Origin: Gammaproteobacteria bacterium
Lineage (GTDB): Bacteria; Pseudomonadota; Gammaproteobacteria; Steroidobacterales; Steroidobacteraceae
Reading direction: 5' to 3'
Assembly: GCA_025357835.1 (NCBI GenBank)
Contig: JANYLM010000135.1
Span: 1-64,000 of the forward strand
DNA: 64,000 bases
Position numbers and translations under genes: made by a program. The first letter of the stretch is position 1; each line of letters begins with the position of its first letter. Positions 1-8,246 of this stretch are shown piece by piece. The notes below the pieces were generated by a model. The model saw only the letters and a list, made by a program, of their open reading frames with translations, did not search any database and was not told the origin of the DNA.

Positions 1-263
1 CGCGCCGGCCGGCGCGCGCGGCCCCCGGCCGCCCCCGCACCTGGCGCCGCCTTGTGAACCACTTCGATGAAGGTCACCGCCGGCGCTACTCGTTCCAGGG
101 CGCCGATCACCGCACCGGAGTAGGCGTCCAGTAAAGCGGCGTCACGATCGGCACCGCGGTCGGTGCCTTTGACGACCGGGCCGGGCTCGCTGTCGAAGGC
201 ATCGTCGCGGCTGGACGACTCCTCGCTCACATGATCCAAAACAGCCCACTGCGGTATCAGCAT
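1..263 (-). CDS. HtrA-like trypsin-type serine protease, N-terminal part only
   Basis: The gene runs off the left edge, so only about 87 N-terminal codons are present. Read leftwards from an ATG at 263-261 it gives an acidic leader and then LLDAYSGAVIGALERVAPAV, which resembles the start of S1C (HtrA/Deg-like) protease domains. The catalytic His, Asp and Ser lie outside the window. The start ATG is one base beyond the htpG stop codon, so the two genes are probably co-transcribed. A GTG at 230 is an alternative start. The first 45 bases of the window are an extremely GC-rich Gly/Ala/Arg/Pro-coding stretch. Family assignment rests on one short conserved segment and is tentative; joint expression with a chaperone would fit a protein-quality-control role. 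Confidence 0.5.
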   Translation of the reverse strand, partial: MLIPQWAVLDHVSEESSSRDDAFDSEPGPVVKGTDRGADRDAALLDAYSGAVIGALERVAPAVTFIEVVHKAAPGAGAAGGRARRPA

Positions 264-265
264 GT

Positions 266-2143
266 TCAGCTCAGAATGATTTTCGGCTGCTCGGCAAGGC
301 CTTCCACGATGAGCCGGTTGACGCGGCGAACAAATATCGCCGGGTCGTCCAGTTCGCCGCCTTCCGCCAGCATGGCCTGGTCGTACAGCACATGCGCCAG
401 ATCCGCGAAGCCGGACTCATCGGCGGTGTCCCGGAGCCGTTCGACCAAGGGGTGCTTGGGGTTCAATTCGAGAATGGGCAGCGTGGCGAAGGGATTGTTC
501 TGTCCCGCCTGCTTGAGAATGCGGCCCATGCGCAAGCTCATGCCGAATTCTCCGGCGACCAGCACCGCCGGTGAATCGGTGAGACGGGCCGACACTTGCG
601 CGTTGGCGATTTTGCCCGACAGAATCTTGCCCAGCCGCTCCGCAGTGTCCTTGAAGGCGGATTCAGCCGCGGCTTTTTCCGGCGTTTCAATCGCAGAGGC
701 CACGTCGGCGGCGCTGCTCGCGACATTCGCCAGAGCCTTGCCTTCGAACTCGTGCAAGTGCCCGGCCACCCACTCGTCGATGCGGTCGGTGAGCAGCAGC
801 ACTTCCATGTCCTTGACGCGAAAGCCTTCCAGATGCGGACTGTTGCGCGCGGCGGCAAGCGTATCGGCGGTCAGAAAATAAATCGCCTTCTGCTCGGCTT
901 TCATGCGCGCTACATACTGCTGCAGCGTGACCTCGGGGACATCGCCGACCACAGCGGTGGAGTGAAAGCGCAGCAGCTTGCCGATGCGCTCCTTCTGACC
1001 CGCATCGTCGATAATGCCTTCCTTCAGCACCACGCCGAAGGCCTTCCAAAATTCCGCGTATTCCTCGGGTTTGTTCGCCGCCAAATCCTCGAGCAAGTCC
1101 AGCGAGCGCTTGACCAATGCCGACTTGATTTTCTCCACGGTGCGATTGTTCTGCAGCAGCTCGCGCGACACGTTCAGGGGCAGGTCGGCGGTATCGACCA
1201 ATCCGCGCATGAAGCGCAGGTAGGGCGGCAGTAATTCCGCCGCCTTGTCCATGATGAAGACGCGCTTGACGTAGAGCTGAATGCCACCCTTCTGCTCACG
1301 CTCGAAAAGATCGAACGGCACCCGCTTGGGCAAGTACAGCAGCGAGGTGTATTCAATACTGCCTTCGACCTTATTGTGCGCCCAGACGCGCGCGTCCTCC
1401 GAATCGTGCGTAATGTGCTTGTAGAAGGCCTGGTAGTCCTCGTCGCTCAATTCGGCTTTAGGGCGAGTCCAGAACGCCTTGGCCTGGTTGACGGTATCCT
1501 CGGTATCACCCGCCTTCAAGATAATGGGCAGGCTCAAATGGTCAGAGTACTTGCGCACCAATTGCCTTAGTCGCGCCGGCTCGAGAAACTCCTTGTCCTC
1601 ATCGCGCAGATGCAGGATCACTTCGGTGCCGCGGTCGGCCTTGTCGTCGCCTTGAATCTGGTACTGGCCTTCACCGTCCGACTCCCAGCGAACCGCGGGC
1701 GTGTCGGTGCGCTTGGTCAGCAGGGTGACCTTGTCGGCGACGATGAACGCCGAATAGAAGCCCACGCCGAACTGGCCGATCAACTGCGCATCCTTGGCGG
1801 AATCGCCGCTCAGGGTCTCGAGAAATTTCTTGGTGCCGGAGCGTGCGATGGTGCCGAGATTGTCGATCACCTCCGCCTCGCTCATGCCGATGCCGTTATC
1901 CTTGATGGACAGAGTGCCGGCCGCGGCATCCGGAACCAGCGTAACCGAGAGCGTATCCGCGCCCAGAAGATCGGGCCTGGCCAGCGCCTCAAAGCGCAGT
2001 TTTTCGCAAGCATCCGAGGCGTTGGAAATCAGCTCGCGCAGGAAAATCTCCTTGTGTGAATACAGGGAGTGGATCACCAATCGCAATACTTGCTTGGTTT
2101 CTGCTTGGAATTCTTTGATCTGCGGCTGTGTTTGGGTCGTCAT
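266..2143 (-). CDS. htpG: Molecular chaperone HtpG (Hsp90)
   Basis: 625 residues, the normal length for bacterial Hsp90. The GHKL ATPase domain at the N-terminus shows the expected signatures: LRELISNASDA (about 37-47), DNGIGM near residue 80, and GQFGVGFYSAF near 125. The middle domain carries YLRFMRGLVD and LNVSRELLQ, and the C-terminal dimerisation region ends in PKIILS. HtpG is a cytosolic ATP-dependent chaperone that works downstream of DnaK/DnaJ in stress. The ATG at 2143 is preceded by AAGG. About 55-80 bases further upstream lies a sigma-32 type promoter, so heat induction is expected. A protease-like gene follows directly. Identification is secure. Confidence 0.98.
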   Translation of the reverse strand: MTTQTQPQIKEFQAETKQVLRLVIHSLYSHKEIFLRELISNASDACEKLRFEALARPDLLGADTLSVTLVPDAAAGTLSIKDNGIGMSEAEVIDNLGTIARSGTKKFLETLSGDSAKDAQLIGQFGVGFYSAFIVADKVTLLTKRTDTPAVRWESDGEGQYQIQGDDKADRGTEVILHLRDEDKEFLEPARLRQLVRKYSDHLSLPIILKAGDTEDTVNQAKAFWTRPKAELSDEDYQAFYKHITHDSEDARVWAHNKVEGSIEYTSLLYLPKRVPFDLFEREQKGGIQLYVKRVFIMDKAAELLPPYLRFMRGLVDTADLPLNVSRELLQNNRTVEKIKSALVKRSLDLLEDLAANKPEEYAEFWKAFGVVLKEGIIDDAGQKERIGKLLRFHSTAVVGDVPEVTLQQYVARMKAEQKAIYFLTADTLAAARNSPHLEGFRVKDMEVLLLTDRIDEWVAGHLHEFEGKALANVASSAADVASAIETPEKAAAESAFKDTAERLGKILSGKIANAQVSARLTDSPAVLVAGEFGMSLRMGRILKQAGQNNPFATLPILELNPKHPLVERLRDTADESGFADLAHVLYDQAMLAEGGELDDPAIFVRRVNRLIVEGLAEQPKIILS

Positions 2144-2175
2144 GGCCTTAAAATCTGGTTGTTTTACGAAGTACT

Positions 2176-2190
2176 CGGGGCGACGCCCCG
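2176..2190 (-). other. GC hairpin in the htpG 5' leader
   Basis: A perfect 6-bp stem, CGGGGC/GCCCCG with a three-base loop, lies between the sigma-32 promoter and the htpG ribosome site. It would be within the transcribed leader. The role is unknown; it could slow degradation or affect translation, but it does not itself cover the AAGG ribosome-binding site. Confidence 0.45.
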
Positions 2191-2195
2191 GATGA

Positions 2196-2223
2196 AAATG
2201 GGGCCGCCGCGGGATTGTTCAAG
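2196..2223 (-). promoter_or_regulatory. Heat-shock (sigma-32) promoter of htpG
   Basis: On the minus strand a CTTGAA element (2223-2218) is followed after 14 bases by CCCCATTT (2203-2196). This matches the known sigma-32 (RpoH) consensus CTTGAAA-N(11-16)-CCCCATnT almost exactly. It lies about 55 bases upstream of the htpG start, the right place for transcription of the chaperone. Confidence 0.85.
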
Positions 2224-2315
2224 ATATCACGGCAAAACCGCCGCTAATGGCGCCGCCTGGGGCGGCGCCCTGGTCAATCGGCAGCGTGTCGGCGCTGGCG
2301 CGGCGACCCCACAGC

Positions 2316-3185
2316 TCAGGGCCAGCCGGCACGCGGATCGAAATCAAATTCACCCTTCATCCTTTCATAGGCCGCCTTCTCTTGCGCGGACCCCGCTGCC
2401 GGCGTGACCAGCTTGATAATGACGAATTGGTCGCCGCCGGGGGTGCCGGGAAAACCCCGCCCGCGCAGGCGCAGTTTCTGTCCGGATTGCGCTCCCGCCG
2501 GCACCGTCAATTCGACTTTCCCGCCGAGCGTGGGCACGGCCACCTTGGCACCCAAGGCGGCTTCCCACGGAGCCAGGGGCAATTCGATATGCACATCCCT
2601 ACCCTGCAGGGTGTAGAGAAGATGCGGACGCATTTTGATGCGAAATCTCAGAGACGCGCTACCCCCGCTCGCCGCGACGCGCAGAGACTGGCCGTCGCCG
2701 ACCCCGGGGGGAATTTGTACATCGATGGCACGCGCGCGCCCGCCTTCGTTGAGCATGACGCGACGCTTGGTGCCTGCAAAGGCCTCTTCCACTGTGACAT
2801 CCAGGTGACCCGCATCCGCCTCGGCAGGCGGCGCTCCCTGCGCCCCGCCGAATAGGCTGGAGAAAAAGTCGCTGAAGCCATTCACATCGGAAAAGCGCTG
2901 GCTGCCGGCGCCGGAGTGCCCGAAACGCTGCGACCAATCGGGTGGCGGCCGGAATTGCTGACCCGTCCGATAGTCTCGTCCTAGCTGATCGTAAGCTGCG
3001 CGCTTCTCCGGATCGCGCAACACCTCGTAGGCCTCCTGAACCTCTTTGAATTTGCTCTCGGCGTTCTTTTCCTTGCTGACGTCGGGATGATATTTGCGCG
3101 CCAGCTTGCGGTAAGATTTCTTGACCTCGGCCGTATCGGCGCCGCGGGTCACCCCAAGAACTTCGTAATAATCCTTATATTGCAT
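2316..3185 (-). CDS. cbpA: Curved-DNA-binding protein CbpA (DnaJ-type co-chaperone)
   Basis: 289 residues. The N-terminal J domain begins DYYEVLGV and has the HPD motif at about 33-35, which stimulates DnaK ATPase. A short linker follows (about 72-120), then two DnaJ C-terminal beta domains with [10 protein letters not shown] and [10 protein letters not shown]. There is no CxxCxGxG zinc-finger repeat, which separates CbpA from DnaJ proper. The protein is a cytosolic Hsp40 co-chaperone that in E. coli also binds curved DNA. It sits directly upstream of htpG on the same strand with a 172-base gap holding the htpG promoter, so htpG can be expressed both independently and by read-through. CbpA-family assignment is firm. 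Confidence 0.92.
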   Translation of the reverse strand: MQYKDYYEVLGVTRGADTAEVKKSYRKLARKYHPDVSKEKNAESKFKEVQEAYEVLRDPEKRAAYDQLGRDYRTGQQFRPPPDWSQRFGHSGAGSQRFSDVNGFSDFFSSLFGGAQGAPPAEADAGHLDVTVEEAFAGTKRRVMLNEGGRARAIDVQIPPGVGDGQSLRVAASGGSASLRFRIKMRPHLLYTLQGRDVHIELPLAPWEAALGAKVAVPTLGGKVELTVPAGAQSGQKLRLRGRGFPGTPGGDQFVIIKLVTPAAGSAQEKAAYERMKGEFDFDPRAGWP

Positions 3186-3206
3186 GCCCTACCTTTACGA
3201 TACTAA

Positions 3207-3221
3207 TTGTATATATTACAA
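3207..3221. repeat. AT-rich inverted repeat upstream of cbpA
   Basis: TTGTA-5 bases-TACAA lies in a strongly AT-rich stretch (about 3195-3240) just upstream of the cbpA start and within the divergent cbpA//htpX-like intergenic region (3186-3373). The local composition is very different from the surrounding GC-rich DNA, as expected for a promoter or a bent-DNA/operator site. No clean -35/-10 pair could be assigned. Confidence 0.35.
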
Positions 3222-3373
3222 CCACATATAATAAATTGTCCGTTCTTTGGCCACGCGAATCGCGTTCTGTAACCCGCAATCGGCACCCGCTCCTTGAAAT
3301 TGAACAGGAACGTCCCGACCATAGTTGCGTCGCGTTACCATATTGCGGTTGGTTTCCGCAAAGAAAAGGGCCG

Positions 3374-3856
3374 ATGAAGCGCATTTTCCTAGTCATTGTG
3401 ACGAACTTGAGCGTGTTGGCCCTGCTGAGCGTGGTGAATTTCATCATCGAGCGGGTTTTCGGCGTGCATTTGGCGGGTGGCGGGCTCGGTAGCCTGCTGG
3501 TTTTCACCGCCGTGTTCGGCTTTGGCGGCTCGCTGATCTCCCTGGCGCTGTGGCAATGGAGGGCCAAGCGCATGCAGGGCGTGCACCTGATCGCGGCGCC
3601 GCAATCGGACTTGGTGGCCGTGAGCACCGGCCTGCTGCGCAGCATGTCGCGCTCCCAGGCGGACGCCGTACTAAGGCACGAAATCCCCCATGTGGCGAAC
3701 GGTGATATGGTTACCCTCGCTTCACTGCAAGGTATGCTAAATACCTTCGTCATATTGCTGGCGCGAACCATCGGTAGCTTCGTTGACCGCGCGCTGTTCA
3801 TGAGCCATCCGCGGCTCGACGAACGCATCGCGGCACTACAATCACGGATCGGTTGA
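3374..3856 (+). pseudogene. htpX: Collapsed HtpX membrane protease (two internal in-frame deletions)
   Basis: The 160-residue reading frame begins MKRIFLVIVTNL and matches HtpX in three separate blocks. The N-terminal membrane part ends at AAPQ (about residue 76). It then jumps to the region around the zinc site, SDLVAVSTGLL with HEIPH. Finally it jumps to the C-terminal MSHPRLDERIAAL. Normal HtpX is about 285-295 residues. Roughly 45 residues are missing before SDLVAV and about 90-110 before MSHP. The second gap removes the later transmembrane helices and the segment (EFHAD-like) that supplies the third zinc ligand, and the zinc motif reads HEIPH rather than HEISH. The frame is kept across both gaps. 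The start is ATG 3374 with a weak GGG upstream. The product should be proteolytically dead unless it has a new role. Confidence 0.75.
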
Positions 3857-3901
3857 GCAACTTTTGCCGCCGTTCGAACGTATATACACTTAGGAATCGA
3901 G

Positions 3902-4882
3902 ATGACCCCAGAAAATGAGATTGTGGTAGAAGAGCCAACCGAGCGAATGGGCCGGGAGCTGTCGCGTTGGTTCGGCAACAGTGACTTTGCGACGAGGCCG
4001 AGCGATATCGCGGTGCCTCGGGACTCGGGCAGGCATGTCGATTGGGCGCGTGTCATTCCCTTTCTATTGATGCATGTCGTCTGCTTGGCGGTCATCTGGG
4101 TGGGATTCAGCTGGGTGGCCTTGTCGGTCACCGTGGCGTTGTACGTGGTGCGCATGTTCGCCATCACGGGTTTTTATCATCGCTACTTTTCTCACCGCAG
4201 CTTCAAAACCTCGCGCGTGGGGCAGTTCATATTCGGACTGCTCGGCGCCTCGGCGGTGCAGCGCGGACCGATTTGGTGGGCGGCGCATCACCGCCACCAC
4301 CATGTCTACTCGGACAAGCCGGACGATGTGCACTCACCCGTGCAGCATGGCTTTTTCTGGAGTCACATGGGCTGGTTCATGTCGCACAAGCATTTCGTCG
4401 CGGATCTTTCGCGGGTGAAAGATTTGCTCAAGTACCCTGAACTGCGTTTCCTGGATCGTTTCGACGTAGTGGTGCCGACCGCGCTTGGCATCGGTGTCTT
4501 CCTGCTGGGGGTATTGCTCAAGCATGTCGCCCCGGGACTCGGGACCAACGGCTGGCAAATGCTGGTATGGGGATTTTTCATCTCCACCGTAGCCGTTTAT
4601 CACGGGACCTATACCATCAATTCCCTGTCGCACGTTTTCGGCCGCCAGCGCTACAAGACCGGCGACGCCAGCCGCAACAATGCGTGGCTGGCCATCATCA
4701 CTCTGGGAGAGGGATGGCATAACAACCATCACCACTATCCCGCGTCGGTGCGCCAGGGCTTTTACTGGTGGGAATTCGATATCACCTTCTACATGCTGAA
4801 GCTGATGTCCTTGTTCGGCGTGATTTGGGACTTGAAGCCGGTGCCGGCGGCCGTACGCGAAGGGAACGGCAAGCGATTCTAG
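3902..4882 (+). CDS. Acyl-CoA / fatty-acid delta-9 type desaturase
   Basis: 326 residues with the three histidine boxes of membrane di-iron desaturases: HRYFSHR (about 94-100), HRHHHVY (about 130), and HNNHHHYP (about 273-280). Four hydrophobic helices flank them (about 50-90 and 190-235). The known reaction is insertion of a cis double bond into acyl-CoA or membrane phospholipid acyl chains using O2 and an electron donor. The ATG at 3902 follows AGGAATCG. The gene stands alone between the collapsed htpX and an FAD-linked oxidase. Membrane-fluidity control is the likely role; positional specificity cannot be read from the sequence. Confidence 0.9.
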   Translation: MTPENEIVVEEPTERMGRELSRWFGNSDFATRPSDIAVPRDSGRHVDWARVIPFLLMHVVCLAVIWVGFSWVALSVTVALYVVRMFAITGFYHRYFSHRSFKTSRVGQFIFGLLGASAVQRGPIWWAAHHRHHHVYSDKPDDVHSPVQHGFFWSHMGWFMSHKHFVADLSRVKDLLKYPELRFLDRFDVVVPTALGIGVFLLGVLLKHVAPGLGTNGWQMLVWGFFISTVAVYHGTYTINSLSHVFGRQRYKTGDASRNNAWLAIITLGEGWHNNHHHYPASVRQGFYWWEFDITFYMLKLMSLFGVIWDLKPVPAAVREGNGKRF

Positions 4883-4906
4883 TCTCTCGACACGCGGCCG
4901 TTGCCA

Positions 4907-6337
4907 ATGCCTCGACTGCCTGACCCTGCGACCCTGAGAGAGCTCAAGGCCGCCGTCGGCAAGGAATCCTGGCTGGAGTCAGCGCAGGCCGTGGCGCCCT
5001 TTGTCAGCGACTTTCGCCGTCTGTACCACGGCGCCACGCCATTGGTGCTGCTGCCGCGCGATGTCGATGAAGTCGCGCGGATCTTAAGTATCTGCAATCG
5101 CGAGGAAATCGGGGTGGTGCCCCACGGCGGCAATACCAGCTATTGCGGCGCAGCCACGCCCGATGAGGCGGGCGGCCAGATCGTACTGTCCATGCGCCGC
5201 CTGAATCGCGTCCGCCGCATCGACGCCGCCGATTATTCCATGGTGGTCGAGGCGGGTTGCACTCTGGCTGAAACGCAAGCGGCCGCGCGCGAGGCGGACC
5301 GCCTCTTCCCGTTGAGTCTGGGTTCCGAGGGCACGGCGCAGATCGGCGGAAATCTGTCGACGAATGCCGGAGGCACCGCGGTACTGCGCTACGGCATGAT
5401 GCGCGACTTGGTATTGGGCCTCGAGGTGGTGCTCGCGGACGGACGAGTGCTCAAGGGTCTAAAGAGCCTGCGCAAGGACAATACCGGCTACGATGTCAAA
5501 TCCCTGTTCGTGGGTGCCGAGGGCACTTTAGGCGTCATTACCGCAGCGTGTTTGAAGCTCTTTCCGCAACCGGCCGACACGGCGACAGCGCTGGTGGGCA
5601 TCGACTTGCCGCAGCATGCCTTGGATTTGCTGGCGCGCCTGCGCACCGCCGCCGGCGATCAAGTGACCTCGTTTGAATTGATGCCGCAGCTGGCCGTGGA
5701 ACTGACGGTGAAACACATTCCCGGCGTCGCCGATCCCCTCTACCAGGGTACGCCGTGGTACCTGCTCATCGAGCTGTCCTCGCCGAATCCCCAGCAGAAT
5801 TTGCTCACTCTGCTGACCGGGACTCTCGAGGCTGCCGCCGCAGCCGGCACCATCAGAGACGCCATGCTGGCTTCCTCCATCGGCCAGGCTCAGGCCATGT
5901 GGAAATTGCGCGAATCGGTGCCCGAGGCGCAGCGCCGCCATGGCGCCAGTCTCAAGCACGATGTCTCCGTGCCGGTCTCGGCCATCCCAAGGCTCATCGA
6001 GGCAGGTTCGGCGCTGGTGCACCGCCTGGCTCCGGAAGGCGACGTGGTCTCCTACGGCCACGCGGGCGACGGCAACCTGCATTTCAATGTGAGCCAGAAA
6101 CCGGACACCGATATCAAGAGCTTCATCGCGCGCGGACCCGTACTCGAGCTGGCGATGTTCGACTTGGTCGAGAGTCTCGGCGGCAGCATCAGCGCCGAGC
6201 ATGGCATCGGCAGGCTGAAAGCCGCCGAATTCGCGCGCCGCGCCGACCCGGTGGAACTCGCCGTCATGCATGAACTGAAGCGCGCGCTCGATCCGAAGGG
6301 CATCATGAATCCGGGCAAAGTACTGTGCGCACGCTGA
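4907..6337 (+). CDS. FAD-linked 2-hydroxyacid oxidase/dehydrogenase (GlcD/D-lactate dehydrogenase family)
   Basis: About 476 residues. An N-terminal FAD_binding_4 (PP-loop) domain contains VPHGGNTSYCGAA and LGSEGTAQIGGNLSTNAGG. A FAD-oxidase C-terminal domain follows, with SYGHAGDGNLHFN, SAEHGIGRLKA and DPKGIMNPGKVL. Relatives oxidise D-lactate, glycolate or D-2-hydroxyglutarate and pass electrons to a quinone or flavoprotein; the exact substrate cannot be told here. ATG 4907 is chosen; a TTG six bases upstream is in frame. The last 13 bases overlap the start of the acetyltransferase gene, so the two are translationally linked. Confidence 0.9.
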   Translation: MPRLPDPATLRELKAAVGKESWLESAQAVAPFVSDFRRLYHGATPLVLLPRDVDEVARILSICNREEIGVVPHGGNTSYCGAATPDEAGGQIVLSMRRLNRVRRIDAADYSMVVEAGCTLAETQAAAREADRLFPLSLGSEGTAQIGGNLSTNAGGTAVLRYGMMRDLVLGLEVVLADGRVLKGLKSLRKDNTGYDVKSLFVGAEGTLGVITAACLKLFPQPADTATALVGIDLPQHALDLLARLRTAAGDQVTSFELMPQLAVELTVKHIPGVADPLYQGTPWYLLIELSSPNPQQNLLTLLTGTLEAAAAAGTIRDAMLASSIGQAQAMWKLRESVPEAQRRHGASLKHDVSVPVSAIPRLIEAGSALVHRLAPEGDVVSYGHAGDGNLHFNVSQKPDTDIKSFIARGPVLELAMFDLVESLGGSISAEHGIGRLKAAEFARRADPVELAVMHELKRALDPKGIMNPGKVLCAR

Positions 6338-6891
6338 TCGTTCCGATTCGCACCGCCCGCCTAAGCTTGCGCGAATTCGTCAAATCCGACTTCCAGGCCG
6401 TGCACGACTATTCGTCGGATCCTCGAGTCACCCGTTACCTCTTCTTCGGTCCCCGCGATGAAGACGCTACAGCAGACTATCTCGACGGCTTGCTGGCCTC
6501 GCAGCGCGAGCGGCCGCGGACCCGATTCGAACTTGCCGTCGAAGAAACCGCATCGGGGCGGGTCATCGGAGCCTGCGACCTTTCCTTCATCGAGAGCCAT
6601 GCCGTCGACTTGGGCTACATGTTGGGCATGGAAAATTGGGGCAAGGGCCTGGCAACGGAAATCGCCCTGGCGCTCGTTGACGCGGCATTTTACGATTTGC
6701 ACGCGGAACGCGTGATCTCGACCGTCGACGTCAACAACAGCGCCTCCATTCGCGTACTGGAGAAAATCGGCATGCGCTGGGAAGCCGTGTTTCGCAAACA
6801 TCGCCGCGCCAAAAACCGCTGGTGGGACTGCCACCTCTTCGTACTGCCGCGAGAAGTCTGGGAGGCAACGAGGATGGACTACGCTCCCTAA
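6325..6891 (+). CDS. GNAT N-acetyltransferase (RimJ/RimL-like)
   Basis: 188 residues starting at GTG 6325 inside the previous gene. It has the GNAT pattern of the RimJ/RimL (Acetyltransf_3) group: TARLSLREF near the start, GYMLGMENWGKGLATEIALA (acetyl-CoA pyrophosphate-binding loop, about 92-112), and NNSASIRVLEKIGMR. Family members acetylate protein N-termini, amino acids or small amines. The overlap with the FAD oxidase implies co-expression, but no functional link is evident. Substrate unknown. Downstream (6892-7138) no gene was recognised. Confidence 0.85.
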   Translation: MRTLIVPIRTARLSLREFVKSDFQAVHDYSSDPRVTRYLFFGPRDEDATADYLDGLLASQRERPRTRFELAVEETASGRVIGACDLSFIESHAVDLGYMLGMENWGKGLATEIALALVDAAFYDLHAERVISTVDVNNSASIRVLEKIGMRWEAVFRKHRRAKNRWWDCHLFVLPREVWEATRMDYAP

Positions 6892-7138
6892 CAAGATCGT
6901 GGCAGGCCATCAGCTATTCCTGGACAAGGCCCTCCAACTCCTCGGGCATTCGCGTGAGGCGCCTGCGCAAGAAAAATCGCAAATGCGATGCATCGCCGGC
7001 AAGACCGTGCGCAAGGAGGCTTCTGAGGCGCTCCTCTTTGTAAGTGTATCCCAGCTGGGTAGTTCGCTAGAGATGACACTTCAACTACGCAGCTCATGCG
7101 GAATCTTTGGCAAAGATAAAGAGCGGACGCGACGCGTG

Positions 7139-7318
7139 CTATTTGGGCGCCGTCCCGTCCTCCTTCTCTTCCGCAGCGGCCTGCTCGCGAGCGCGTTTGG
7201 CGGCCCGCTGCAGCACCTCGTCGTCCGGCATGCCCGCGCGGCCGCTGTTGCGCAGGGTCAGTAGTCCGCCCACCACGGCGCCGACGACGAGAACGATGAT
7301 AACGATGGCCTTAATCAT
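7139..7318 (-). CDS. Small single-pass membrane protein, DUF2897-like
   Basis: 59 residues read from ATG 7318 to TAG 7139. One N-terminal transmembrane helix (about residues 2-22, AIVIIVLVVGAVVGGLLTL) is followed by PDDEVLQRAAKRAREQAAAE, a charged helical tail facing the cytoplasm. The layout and the PDDE segment resemble the small DUF2897 proteins of gammaproteobacteria. It follows tesB by 37 bases and is probably the last gene of the reductase-tesB operon. Function unknown. Confidence 0.65.
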   Translation of the reverse strand: MIKAIVIIVLVVGAVVGGLLTLRNSGRAGMPDDEVLQRAAKRAREQAAAEEKEDGTAPK

Positions 7319-7355
7319 TGTGGACTTCCGTGCAATTTGGGAACGGCGCTCAACT

Positions 7356-8246
7356 CTACGCTTCCCGGCTCGCGGCAGCCTGAGGATTGTCGCGCACTCG
7401 TATCAAACCTTCCTGTGCTGCGCTGGCGACCAGCCGTCCGTCGCGTGCAAACACGCTGCCGCGCGTAAAGCCGCGCGCGCCCGAGGCGCTCGGGCTGTCG
7501 ACGGCATACAGAAGCCAATCATCCACGCGGACGCTGCGATGAAACCACATCGCATGATCGACGCTGGCGATCACCAGTTTGGGAGAAATCATGGAAATGC
7601 CATGCGGGTTGAGGGCCGTGTCCAGAAGGTGGAAATCGGACGCATAGGCCAGCAGGCAGCGATGCAGAGCCTCGTCGTCGGCCAACTTGTCCACGGCACG
7701 GAACCAGATGTACTTGTGGGGCGCCGACGGCTCTCGACGCAGGGGGTCCGGCGGATGCACGGGACGGAACTCGAAAGGGCGCTTCTGTTCCAGCATGCGG
7801 CGCACCGGCGAGGGTAATTTGTCCGCCACCTCGCGATAGTGGGATTCCAGATCGGGCAGGGATTCAGGCGCCGGCACGTCCGGCATCGAAGTCTGGTGGT
7901 CGAGCCCGGTTTCGGGCAATTGGAACGAGGCCGACATGTTGAATATCTGCCGGCCGTGCTGGATGGCGATGATGCGCCTGGAGGAGAAATGTTTGCCGTC
8001 CAAGGCCCGGTCCACCTCGTAAACAATGGGCGAATTGAAATCCCCGCGGCGCAGGAAGTACGCATGCAGAGAGTGCACCACGCGATCTTCCGCCGTCGCC
8101 GTGGCGGCGACCAGAGCCTGACCCAGCACCTGCCCGCCGAACACCTGCGGACTGCCGATATCGCGGCTCTCGCCGCGAAACAAGTTCATCTCCAGCCGCT
8201 CGAGCGTCATCACCTTGATCAAGTCGTCCAGCAACTGATTCATCAA
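7356..8246 (-). CDS. tesB: Acyl-CoA thioesterase II
   Basis: 296 residues, the normal TesB length, with a double hot-dog fold. Recognisable parts are FGGQVLGQALVAA (about 36-48), HSLHAYFLRRGD (about 58-69), the second-domain SVDHAMWFHR (about 225-235), and C-terminal ASAAQEGLIRVR, which contains the Gln of the Asp-Gln-Thr active site. It hydrolyses medium- and long-chain acyl-CoA to free fatty acid and CoA in the cytosol. Its start overlaps the stop of the upstream reductase by four bases, so the two are translationally coupled. Confidence 0.95.
   Translation of the reverse strand: MMNQLLDDLIKVMTLERLEMNLFRGESRDIGSPQVFGGQVLGQALVAATATAEDRVVHSLHAYFLRRGDFNSPIVYEVDRALDGKHFSSRRIIAIQHGRQIFNMSASFQLPETGLDHQTSMPDVPAPESLPDLESHYREVADKLPSPVRRMLEQKRPFEFRPVHPPDPLRREPSAPHKYIWFRAVDKLADDEALHRCLLAYASDFHLLDTALNPHGISMISPKLVIASVDHAMWFHRSVRVDDWLLYAVDSPSASGARGFTRGSVFARDGRLVASAAQEGLIRVRDNPQAAASREA

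Noticed and set aside
1-45. Extremely GC-rich start of the window that could be a repeat or artefact
   Set aside because: It can be read in frame with the partial protease as a Gly/Ala/Arg/Pro linker; too short to call anything else.
6892-7138. Possible short frames and a terminator-like repeat after the acetyltransferase gene
   Set aside because: No frame looks coding and the AGGAG/CTCCT pairing is too weak to call.
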